The position numbers and the translations under genes are program-made. A DNA stretch of 26,942 bases from assembly GCA_051278165.1 (NCBI GenBank), contig JBNMNW010000045.1:1-26942 (forward strand), given 5' to 3'. The DNA comes from GCA-2684655 sp051278165. GTDB taxonomy: Bacteria > Planctomycetota > UBA1135 > UBA2386. Position 1 is the stretch's first letter. Every line of letters begins with the position of its first letter. This document shows, piece after piece, positions 8,326 to 16,412 of the stretch. A model generated the notes under the pieces. That model was given only the letters and a program-made list of their open reading frames with translations. It ran no database searches and was not told the DNA's origin.

Positions 8326-8493
8326 CTAGGAGTCAGCGTCACGGGAGGCGAATCGACCAGGTGCGTGACGTTCGCACCGGGTTGGTTCGCCGAAACGCAG
8401 TCGAATCGGTGGCTTCGGCGAGGATTTGGCGGGCCGACATGGTGTGAAGGGTGCGTGCATGGCGGTTTGCTCTCCCGTGGCGCAGACTTCTAG
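8326..8493 (+). mobile_element. 168-bp palindromic MITE-like element, copy B
   Basis: This is the inverted second copy of the element at 5228-5395, the same length with four substitutions. Ends are CTAGGAGTC and GACTTCTAG. Relative to copy A, two substitutions turn G-C pairs of the fold into G-T (G-U in RNA), and two break a pair. The original target would have been AGCTAGCT. It lies downstream of the TPR-like lipoprotein gene and 51 bases upstream of the histidine kinase start, so it could affect the 3' end of one transcript and the leader of the other. An open frame crosses both copies but has no start or stop of its own. Confidence 0.85.
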
Positions 8494-8544
8494 CTTCGCC
8501 AATCGATCTCTAGCAGGCTTCGCCACTGGCGGCATAATCGGTGG

Positions 8545-10404
8545 GTGCACGCACTCTCGCTGGCCAGCCGGTTTTTGATCACCCTCTTGGTGTCGGCTGT
8601 GGTGCCGTTGCTGCTGTATGGGTGGTTCTCGCTGCGCGGCATGCGTGAGCAGATCGACGAGCAGGTCGTGCGCGTGTTCTTGCCCCAGTTGGCCGCGGAC
8701 TTCGCCCAGAAGATCGAGACACGGCTCGAACGCACCGACCAGGCGTGTGCGATGATTCGCGAGATGTCGCGGCAAGCGCTTGATGAGCCCGACGAGTTGC
8801 CGGCGTTTGAGGCGCGGGTGCAGTTGGTGCCCAACCTGCTGAGCAACTTCCTCGACCTGCTGATCCTCGCCGATGCCGACGGCGAAGTGGTCTACTGGCA
8901 AGACGGTCATCGCTTGGATCCGAGCAAGCACGAAACTCGTGCGACGCTGATCCCGGACAATGTCGTCGATGCGCCTTGGTTCATGAGCGCTCAAGAAGAT
9001 CGCGGCATGCACTTCGTGCCGTGGCACCGTTCGGCCTACCTGCATCGAGGTGTCGACTTCCGTTCGATGGATCCAAGCAGCTACCACCTTGGCATCGCGA
9101 TGGACGTTCCGAAACGCGATGGCACGTCTGGCGTGTTGTTCGCGTTGTTGCGATGGTCCGAGGTGCAGAGCGTCATTGATGCGGCGAAGGAAGTGCTAGT
9201 TATCGAGGCGCGATTGCCATCGGCCGACGTGTTCCTGGTCGGCCGCAACGGCGGCGTGCAGGCGCATACCGATCGCAGTTTCTATGGCCTCGAACTCGAT
9301 CCGCCCGAGCTGGCGGTTCGCCTTGCTGCCGCTAGCACTCAAGGTCGTTGTGCGTCGCTCGGTCGCGATGGCCGCATGTGGCGAGTTGGTTATGCGCCAG
9401 GTGGTGGCGACCAAGAACGGGCGTTTGTGCTCGGCGTTGCCGTGCCCGAGTCCGAACTGTTTGCGGCGAGCAACGCGTTCGAGCGGGTGCTGTTGTTCGC
9501 CATCCTGATGACCATTGTCGTCTTGGTGTTGTTCGCGCTACTCGCGTCGCGAGCCATCACGGCACCGGTCAAAGCTCTCGTCAACGCAACCCGCCGCGTC
9601 GCCCTCGGGGACCTAGACGTCAAGGTGCTCGCTGGCGGTGGGCCTGAGTTGGGGGAGCTTGCGTCTGCGTTCAATCAAATGGCTCATGACCTCGCGGCTG
9701 GTCGCGAACGGTTGGCGCATGCCGAACGCGATCAGGCATGGGCAGAGATGGCGCGGCAGGTGGCGCACGAGGTTAAGAATCCGCTGCAGCCAATGCGCAT
9801 GACGGCGCAGTTGCTGCAGCGCGCGCGCAGTGACAAGGACCCGCGCGCTGACCAGGTGGCCGATCGCTTGGCGCGCACCGTGTTGGAACAGACCGCCGCG
9901 CTCGATCGCATCGCCAATGACTTCCGTTCGTTCGCCGGCATTGCCCCGGCGCAGAAGAGCGTCGTGCTGGCGGATGGTTGGTTGGAGGAGCTGTGCGATC
10001 AGACGGCGCGCTTGTTTGAGGACCGCTCGTTGACGTTCGAGTTTGTCGGTGATGCAGGCGAAGCTCGGTTGGCGCTGGACCAGGGGTCGATGGCGCGCGT
10101 GTTCGTCAACTTGGTGCAGAACGCGATCGAGGCGAGCGGCGGACCGGTGCATGTGCGCATGGCCTCGAAGCTGGCGGGTGACAAGGTCGCCGTGACGATC
10201 ATTGACGACGGCCCCGGGGTGCCAGCGGATGTGCGCGACAAGCTATTCGACCCCTACTTCACGACGAAGTCGTCGGGTACTGGCCTTGGCTTGGCCATCT
10301 GTCGGCGCCTGGTCGAAGCCCACGGTGGCTCGATTCGTCTCGTTGCGACCGAGCCCGGTGAGACCCAGTTCGCGATCGAATTGCCGATTTCGGCACAGCA
10401 GTAG
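8545..10404 (+). CDS. membrane-bound sensor histidine kinase (orphan)
   Basis: 619 residues from a GTG at 8545. Domains in order: membrane helix at about 8-28; a periplasmic sensor region of about 270 residues, possibly a Cache-like fold but not assignable by eye; second membrane helix at about 314-336; HAMP linker at about 337-385; a dimerisation helix with the phospho-acceptor His408 in AHEVKNPL; then an ATP-binding domain with N-box VQNAIEAS, DDGPGVP, the F-box region FDPYFTTKSS and the G2 box GTGLGLAI. The HEVKNPL H-box resembles NtrY/AtoS-type kinases. It should autophosphorylate and pass phosphate to a response regulator, but none lies next to it. The next gene, on the same strand, is a surface repeat protein. 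Confidence 0.93.
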   Translation: MHALSLASRFLITLLVSAVVPLLLYGWFSLRGMREQIDEQVVRVFLPQLAADFAQKIETRLERTDQACAMIREMSRQALDEPDELPAFEARVQLVPNLLSNFLDLLILADADGEVVYWQDGHRLDPSKHETRATLIPDNVVDAPWFMSAQEDRGMHFVPWHRSAYLHRGVDFRSMDPSSYHLGIAMDVPKRDGTSGVLFALLRWSEVQSVIDAAKEVLVIEARLPSADVFLVGRNGGVQAHTDRSFYGLELDPPELAVRLAAASTQGRCASLGRDGRMWRVGYAPGGGDQERAFVLGVAVPESELFAASNAFERVLLFAILMTIVVLVLFALLASRAITAPVKALVNATRRVALGDLDVKVLAGGGPELGELASAFNQMAHDLAAGRERLAHAERDQAWAEMARQVAHEVKNPLQPMRMTAQLLQRARSDKDPRADQVADRLARTVLEQTAALDRIANDFRSFAGIAPAQKSVVLADGWLEELCDQTARLFEDRSLTFEFVGDAGEARLALDQGSMARVFVNLVQNAIEASGGPVHVRMASKLAGDKVAVTIIDDGPGVPADVRDKLFDPYFTTKSSGTGLGLAICRRLVEAHGGSIRLVATEPGETQFAIELPISAQQ

Positions 10405-10454
10405 GTAGGCAGGGTGCCTTAGGGCTGCAAAACGCCTGACAGGCTTCGGCCTGG

Positions 10455-10495
10455 CCTGGCCACTGATGCGACCTCCGTGGCTTGCCCTGGCCAGG
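10455..10495 (+). promoter_or_regulatory. inverted repeat overlapping a Shine-Dalgarno site
   Basis: CCTGGCC (10455-10461) can pair with GGCCAGG (10489-10495). The second arm covers the first three bases of AGGAG (10493-10497), the ribosome site for the ATG at 10509. If it forms in the mRNA it could reduce translation of the repeat protein. The loop is 27 bases and the stem only 7 bp, so this is tentative. Confidence 0.25.
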
Positions 10496-10508
10496 AGCCC
10501 TCTCCACC

Positions 10509-13500
10509 ATGCAAAATCGAGCAGCAGTCACGGCAGGTCTTACCGTGCTCATTCTCGCGGTCGTGCTCTTCGCCATCTTCGGATTTGGCGGAACCGACAA
10601 CGTCACGCTTCCCACTGGCTCGAGCGACACCCAGAATCCCAATGCGGAGGTCGCGGAAGGTGATCTCGTTGCGGCAAGCGTCGCTGACAACGACGCGAAT
10701 GAGGTGGTTCGGGACGCTGTCCAGGATGAGCGCGCGCGCACCGGAGTTCGCGGCATCGTCGTCGATGCCAAGACTGGCCAGCCGCTCGGCGGGATCGAAG
10801 TGGTGGCGGTCAAGGACCAGCCGTCATTGGCGCCGCTGGTCGATCGCTTTCGCGGTTTGTTTCAGCAAGGCATGTTTGTCGATACGCGCGCGCCGCGTCG
10901 CGAACTCGGTCGCACGGTCAGCAATCCGGACGGCACGTTTGAGCTGACGGGATTGCCGCCTGGTCGCTTGTTCCTCGACGGTGTCAGCGATGGTTGGTTT
11001 GTGCGCACGCCGGCTTCGCCGCGGATCGCCGTTGGCCAGATCAAGGAAGGTGTTGAGCTGCGCGCTTCGCCCGGCGGCCGCTTGCGTGGCATCGTGCTTG
11101 GTGCGGATGGTGCGCCGTCGCCTGGCGCCAACGTCAGCGTGCGGCCGGGCCTCAACGCGTTCCTCGCTCAGTTGACCGACCGCCAGTATCGCTGGCTTGA
11201 CACGGTTGCGGATGAGAATGGTCGGTTCGATATCCCGGGCGTTCCCGAGGGTGCAGGTTACACGGTCTCCGCAACGGCACCGTCGATCGCGCTGGAAGAA
11301 GTGCATGGCGTTGGCATCAAGGCTGGCCAAGTCACGACGCTGACGATTCAAGGACATCAGGGTGCGCGCATCTCTGGTCGCGTTCTCGATCCCTCTGGCG
11401 AACCGATGCCGAACGCGAGCATCGCGATGATCTACCTCGACATCAGTCGAGTGTTGTTCTCCGCCGATGGGCGAGCCGAGCCAATCATCACCAACGAGGA
11501 AGGCTACTTCGAACTCGAACACGTTGGCGCCGGCCGCGTCGCGGTGGTCGCTGCAGCGACGGACGTAGCGCCGAGCAACATTGTCGAACTCGCCGTCGTC
11601 GACGGCGGCGTCTACGACGACTTGCTGCTCGAACTGGGCGAAGGCACGGCCGTTGCCGGCATGGTTGTCGACGACGAAGACAACCCCGTTGCTGGTGCTG
11701 CGGTCGAGATGCGACCGTTCGAGCGGCCGAACGATCCGCAGTTCATGAAGATGATGCTGAAGGTTCGTCGGGTCGAAACCACGACCGACATCAATGGTCG
11801 TTTCGTCGTCAAGGGCATGACCGGCGAACAGATCGTGATCCAGGCCAGCAAGGCGGGCTATACGACGGCGATCGCCTCCGGCTATGGACTCGATGACGAG
11901 GACATCATCGTCAAGGTGCAACGCGGTGTGACGATTCGCGGCACGGTCATGGCTGGAGAAGACGCGGTCAAGCGCTTCCGAGTCGAGGCGCGCACGCGTG
12001 AGATTCCAAAGGACAAGGACGGCAACGTCATTGCCGTGGATGCGAGTTCGGGGAGCAATGGACGTCGCTGGGGTCGTGATCGTGACAATGGCGGCGGCCC
12101 GCCGTGGGCCAGTCGTCTGACCAAGCGCACGCGTCAGCTACCCGAAGGCCAGACCATGGGTGGCCGTGGCATGGACGGCAATTGGCGCGAGATCCAGGCG
12201 GTCGACGGCAAGTTCACGCTCACCGGCATCCCGCCGGGCCGGGTGCGCATTCGTGTTCGCGCTGAGGGATACCTCGAGCCGGAGACGCAGACCATCGACC
12301 TCGGTCCCGCTGCAAGCTCAGAAGAACTCGTGTTCGAAATGGTCGGCGGCCAACCGGTCTCAGGCCGAATCGTCGATGAAGCCGGCGCGCCGGTTAGCGA
12401 TGCGCAGGTTACGGCCTACAAGAAGAAGGACGACAGTGAAGACGGTGGCAGTAGCCGCATGTCGTTCAACTTCTCAATCGACCCGGAGGACTTCGATTTC
12501 CTGGCGATGTCGACCAGTCGTCGCAGCGCGATGAGCAGCAGCAAGGGCGAGTTCACGATCGCGGCGCTTGAGCCAGGGGAGTATCGCTTTACGGCGCGTC
12601 ACCCGGACATGGCGAAGTCGTCGACCAAGAACGTCATCGTCAAGGCCGGTCTTGATACGCCGATCGTCGAGATCGCGATCGATGCCGGTGGCGCGGTCGA
12701 AGGCACGGTGACGGGCTTGGCGATGCGGCCGTTGTCCGATGCGTTCATGGTGGCACTCAGTCTGCAGGCTGGCTCGATGCGCAGCGGCACGACCGACAAG
12801 AATGGCTACTACAAGATTGAAGGACTGCCGCCTGGCCAATACGTGGTGTTCAAGTCGCGCATGGATGAGCGCGCCGACAACATCGGCCTGGAGTTGATGA
12901 GCAACATGCGGATGAAGACCGTGACCGTGCGTCGCGGCAAGGTCGTGCGACTCGACGTGCACGATGAAGGCGAAGACGGCGTGCGTGTTTTTGGCACCGT
13001 TCGCGAGAATGGTGTGCCGGTGCCGCGCGCGTTGATCACCGTCATGGGCAGCGATCGCGAAGGTTTGCTCGGCATGGGTGTTCGCGCTAACGCCGCCAAC
13101 ATGGAAGGCCGCTACGAGTTGGTTGGCATCAAGCCGGGTGATTACGTGATGCAGGTGACGCGCTTCCAAGGGCAGCCGGTGCAAACGACGTTCGAAGTCG
13201 AAGTGCCAGAGGAGATGTCCGACTACGCCTTCGACATCGATTTGCCGACGAGCACGATTACCGGCAAGGTCATCGATACGCGTGGCAACCCGGTCAAGGA
13301 CGTGCGCGTCACGCTAGGCAGCGAGGACAGTGGCCTGTCGGGCGCTGATGGTTTGATCGGCATGATTGCTGCCAATGGCCTCAGCCAAGCGAGCACCAAC
13401 GATGAGGGCGAGTTCACCATGAAGTCGGTCGCCGCTGGCACGTATCGCCTGACCGCCGGTAGTCGCATGGGTGGCCGCGGTCGTGGCCGTCGCCGTGACG

Positions 13501-14228
13501 CCGATGAACCGCAGTATGGTGAGGCGAGCGTCGATGACGTGATCATCGATGGCGTCAGCCCGAGAGGCGACATTGTCATTCAGGTGCCGCTCGCTGGCAA
13601 GATCACTGGCATCGTGTTGGACGGCTCCAACATGCCCGTGGCGAATGCCGAGATCGCATTTTCGTCCGAGGAGCAGAGCAAAGGCCGCAAGCGAGGCAAC
13701 CCACTGCTCGATCTGATGAGTTCGCAACAACCGGTTCGAACCGGTGATGACGGTCGCTTTGAGATCCCTGGTATGACGCCGGGCACCTACTCGTTGAGCG
13801 TCGAAAGTGAAGCGCTCAAGGCTGGCAAGCTTGACGACGTCATGGTGCAAGAAGATCTACCGACCGAAGTGACGCTGCATGTCGTCACCGGTGCGACGCT
13901 GCGCGTGCGTGCGACCAACGTCAGCAAGAAGCAGATTCCGTTCGGCAACATCTCGCTGCTCGATGGCCGCGGCAAGCCGGTCGTCAGCCGCGTTTCGACC
14001 TTCCAGGTCATGAAGCGGTTGATGAGCAGCCGTGATGATGTCGAAGACTCCGGTTGGTATACGTTCGGCAGTGTGCCTCCGGACACCTACACGGCGGTCT
14101 TGCGCGAGGATGGTCAGCCGGACATTCGGATCACGCGCACGATTCGCGACGGTGAGAAGGTCGAGTGGGACATCGACCTTGAAGCGGAATTGGCAGCCCG
14201 CGAGCGCGACAAGGAAAAGAAGAAGTAG
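10509..14228 (+). CDS. large carboxypeptidase-regulatory-like repeat protein, membrane-anchored
   Basis: 1239 residues from the ATG at 10509, preceded by AGGAG at 10493-10497. A TTG further up (10482) is open but has no ribosome site. One N-terminal membrane helix (about residues 5-25) is followed by an acidic Asn/Asp/Val-rich linker. The rest is about eleven beta-sandwich units. Each begins with a G-x-V-x-D/E-x-x-G-x-P-V-x-x-A pattern (for example GIVVDAKTGQP, GRVLDPSGEP, GRIVDEAGAP, GKVIDTRGNP) and usually ends in an NGxFxxxGLPPGxY-type loop. This is the CarboxypepD_reg/CNA-B-like fold. No protease or other catalytic domain is present. The Lys-rich C-terminus has no sorting signal. It is probably an exported structural or adhesive protein. 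Confidence 0.9.
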   Translation: MQNRAAVTAGLTVLILAVVLFAIFGFGGTDNVTLPTGSSDTQNPNAEVAEGDLVAASVADNDANEVVRDAVQDERARTGVRGIVVDAKTGQPLGGIEVVAVKDQPSLAPLVDRFRGLFQQGMFVDTRAPRRELGRTVSNPDGTFELTGLPPGRLFLDGVSDGWFVRTPASPRIAVGQIKEGVELRASPGGRLRGIVLGADGAPSPGANVSVRPGLNAFLAQLTDRQYRWLDTVADENGRFDIPGVPEGAGYTVSATAPSIALEEVHGVGIKAGQVTTLTIQGHQGARISGRVLDPSGEPMPNASIAMIYLDISRVLFSADGRAEPIITNEEGYFELEHVGAGRVAVVAAATDVAPSNIVELAVVDGGVYDDLLLELGEGTAVAGMVVDDEDNPVAGAAVEMRPFERPNDPQFMKMMLKVRRVETTTDINGRFVVKGMTGEQIVIQASKAGYTTAIASGYGLDDEDIIVKVQRGVTIRGTVMAGEDAVKRFRVEARTREIPKDKDGNVIAVDASSGSNGRRWGRDRDNGGGPPWASRLTKRTRQLPEGQTMGGRGMDGNWREIQAVDGKFTLTGIPPGRVRIRVRAEGYLEPETQTIDLGPAASSEELVFEMVGGQPVSGRIVDEAGAPVSDAQVTAYKKKDDSEDGGSSRMSFNFSIDPEDFDFLAMSTSRRSAMSSSKGEFTIAALEPGEYRFTARHPDMAKSSTKNVIVKAGLDTPIVEIAIDAGGAVEGTVTGLAMRPLSDAFMVALSLQAGSMRSGTTDKNGYYKIEGLPPGQYVVFKSRMDERADNIGLELMSNMRMKTVTVRRGKVVRLDVHDEGEDGVRVFGTVRENGVPVPRALITVMGSDREGLLGMGVRANAANMEGRYELVGIKPGDYVMQVTRFQGQPVQTTFEVEVPEEMSDYAFDIDLPTSTITGKVIDTRGNPVKDVRVTLGSEDSGLSGADGLIGMIAANGLSQASTNDEGEFTMKSVAAGTYRLTAGSRMGGRGRGRRRDADEPQYGEASVDDVIIDGVSPRGDIVIQVPLAGKITGIVLDGSNMPVANAEIAFSSEEQSKGRKRGNPLLDLMSSQQPVRTGDDGRFEIPGMTPGTYSLSVESEALKAGKLDDVMVQEDLPTEVTLHVVTGATLRVRATNVSKKQIPFGNISLLDGRGKPVVSRVSTFQVMKRLMSSRDDVEDSGWYTFGSVPPDTYTAVLREDGQPDIRITRTIRDGEKVEWDIDLEAELAARERDKEKKK

Positions 14229-14295
14229 CCGCTGCCGACGGTAGCGCGCGATAAGGGGTGGACGAATGTGAGGCGCTGCCCACAATGGTTCGACC

Positions 14296-16383
14296 ATGCC
14301 TTCTCTCCGCGCCGCATTGACGTTTTTCGTCGGACTGCTGTTGTTCGCCGCACCAGCATCCGCCACTTGGTCGATCATTATCGTCAACCTCCTCACCGGG
14401 GAAGTTGCGGTTGGTATCGCAACCTGCCTGACTGGCTTTGACCTGCGACCAAACACGGTCGTGATCGTTCCGGGTCACGGCGCGGCGGCGGCGCAGTCCT
14501 TTGTCGGGCCGTTGTCATTGCGCCAACTGATTCGCGATGGCTTCCTCACGGGTGAGTCGGCAGCGCAGATCTTGGCGAACTTGGCCGCGGCAGATTCTGG
14601 CCACCAAATGCGCCAATACGGCATCGTCAGCATGATTGGTGGTGAAGTGACGTTCACCGGCAATCAGGCTGGCGCGTGGGCTGGCGGCGTGGTCGGCCAG
14701 GTCGGCAACTTCCGCTACGCGATCCAAGGCAACGTGCTGACCGGGCAGCCAGTGATTGCGGCCGCCGAACAAGCCGTTCTGAACACGGCCGGCGACCTGC
14801 CTGACAAGTTGATGGCAGCAATGCAAGCGGCTCGCATGATGGGCGGCGATGGTCGCTGCTCTTGCTCGTCGAGCAGCCCGACTGCCTGTGGCTCGCCGCC
14901 GGCTAGCTTCAACAAGTCATCGCACATCGCGTTGATGATTGTTAGCCGACCGAGTGACGTCGACTTGCCGTGCGGTTCGGGTTCTGGTGGTTGTGGCAGT
15001 GGTGATTACTGGCTCGACCTCAACGTCGCCAACCAGCCGGCAAGCGCGCCCGATCCCGTTGTGCAGTTGCAGGGCATGTTCAACACCTGGAAGGCCAACC
15101 AAGTCGGGCGTCCGGATCACTACGAATCGTTGGTGTCCATGAGTGGCACGACGATACGTGCCAATGGCGTCGACTCGGTGACGGCGACGGTCGAGCTGCG
15201 CGATAAGAATGGCACGCCGCTTGGCAATGCCTTGCCGTTGACGGTTGGCCTCGCGCCGAACTCAACGGTCTCGAACGTCACGTTCAGTCCGGCAACGGCT
15301 GAGCCAAATGGCACCTACACGTTCACGATGCAGGGCAATCTCAACGCTGGCGTCGCGATGCTCGACATTGCCGCCAACGATGCGTTTGGACGAGTTGGTG
15401 TGTGGCCGCGGCCGATGGTGACAGTGCTCGATCTGTTTGGTGCCTGTGGCGCCGGCGCTATTCCCGATGGCCAAGGTGGCGCGTTGCCAGCGCTCAAGGT
15501 CAATGGCTCGGCCGGCGAGGATCGTGTCGTCGAGGTCGGCTACGCGCAGCCGTTCACGTTGACGCTCGATCCGCCGGTTGGCGTCCCGAACACGTTTCCG
15601 ATCGGTCTGTTCGCGCTGTGGGTTAACAACGGCCAGCCGCTGCCAGGAAGTGTGCTGCCGCTCAGTCCAGTAGGCGGCTCGATGTGCTTCACGCCGTCAC
15701 TGCTCGCGCCCGGCGCACCCAACGTGTTGCTGGCGGATTCCTTTGGCCTCGGTGGTTTGATCGCCGCGACGCCAACCCCGTGGAGCCTGACGATCCCGGG
15801 TTTGCCGCTCATTCTCGATGCTTCCCTGCAGGGCGTGATGATGGTCGATCCGCAGGCGACGATCGCCGCGACCAATGCTGTCTACATGCGGCTGCGGCCA
15901 TTGCCGGTTCCGGAGATCCAATTGATCTCGCCCCAATCGCCACTAGTGGGGCAGACGGTGTCCGTCACCGGCAGCAACTTCTTCGCCGGCATGGTTGGCC
16001 GCATCGGCACAACGTTCGTGCCGCTCCTGGTCCAGTCGGCCACGCAGTTGCAGTTCCCGATGCCGGCCGGTGTCCCGTGCGATTCCGTCTTTGAAATCGC
16101 CAACCCCGGTAGCGCGTTGGTGTCGGCGTCCATCAACGGTACGCCGGGGATCACCAACATCCCAATCAGTGTTGGCCCAGCCGCAGGCGGCAGCACGTTC
16201 TACGTGATCGGCAGCAACATGAGTGGTTCCACGGTGCTGATCGGCGGCGCGCCGATGATCGTTTCTGCCCAAACAGCAACGGCAATCATCGGCACGACGC
16301 CGCCTGGCGTTGCGGGACCGGCGATCGTCACGGTGACCAACGCGAACGGCTGCCAAGACGTCGGCACGTTTACTTACCTGTAA
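14296..16383 (+). CDS. secreted DUF1028 (Ntn-hydrolase-like) protein with Ig and IPT/TIG domains
   Basis: 695 residues. The signal peptide ends APASA, with predicted cleavage before Thr24. Residues 24 to about 275 match DUF1028: TWSIII followed by TGEVAVGIAT at the start, AGAWAGGVVGQ and the AIQGNVLTG motif at 143-150, GDGR at 184-187, and a late WLDLNVANQP-PDPVVQL segment. A Cys/Ser/Gly-rich insertion lies at 188-236. An Ig-like domain follows at about 285-380, then less clear beta-rich sequence, then two IPT/TIG-like units at about 535-620 and 620-695, the first with IQLISPQSPLVGQTVSVTG. Pfam places DUF1028 among Ntn hydrolases. Activity and substrate are unknown. It follows the repeat protein by 67 bases on the same strand. 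Confidence 0.85.
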   Translation: MPSLRAALTFFVGLLLFAAPASATWSIIIVNLLTGEVAVGIATCLTGFDLRPNTVVIVPGHGAAAAQSFVGPLSLRQLIRDGFLTGESAAQILANLAAADSGHQMRQYGIVSMIGGEVTFTGNQAGAWAGGVVGQVGNFRYAIQGNVLTGQPVIAAAEQAVLNTAGDLPDKLMAAMQAARMMGGDGRCSCSSSSPTACGSPPASFNKSSHIALMIVSRPSDVDLPCGSGSGGCGSGDYWLDLNVANQPASAPDPVVQLQGMFNTWKANQVGRPDHYESLVSMSGTTIRANGVDSVTATVELRDKNGTPLGNALPLTVGLAPNSTVSNVTFSPATAEPNGTYTFTMQGNLNAGVAMLDIAANDAFGRVGVWPRPMVTVLDLFGACGAGAIPDGQGGALPALKVNGSAGEDRVVEVGYAQPFTLTLDPPVGVPNTFPIGLFALWVNNGQPLPGSVLPLSPVGGSMCFTPSLLAPGAPNVLLADSFGLGGLIAATPTPWSLTIPGLPLILDASLQGVMMVDPQATIAATNAVYMRLRPLPVPEIQLISPQSPLVGQTVSVTGSNFFAGMVGRIGTTFVPLLVQSATQLQFPMPAGVPCDSVFEIANPGSALVSASINGTPGITNIPISVGPAAGGSTFYVIGSNMSGSTVLIGGAPMIVSAQTATAIIGTTPPGVAGPAIVTVTNANGCQDVGTFTYL

Positions 16384-16385
16384 GC

Positions 16386-16406
16386 CCTGTAAGCGAAGCT
16401 TGCAGG
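16386..16406. terminator. hairpin between convergent genes, probable bidirectional terminator
   Basis: CCTGTAAGC (16386-16394), loop GAA, GCTTGCAGG (16398-16406): a 9-bp stem with a single T-G pair. It sits in the 29-bp gap between the convergent stops at 16383 and 16413. There is no T-run, so it would be a non-classical terminator. Confidence 0.45.
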
Positions 16407-16412
16407 CGGCGA

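Noticed and set aside
10824..11921. Long minus-strand open frame inside the repeat protein gene
   Set aside because: It is Arg/His/Asp-rich and is the antisense shadow of a GC-rich coding frame whose sense translation has clear repeated domains.
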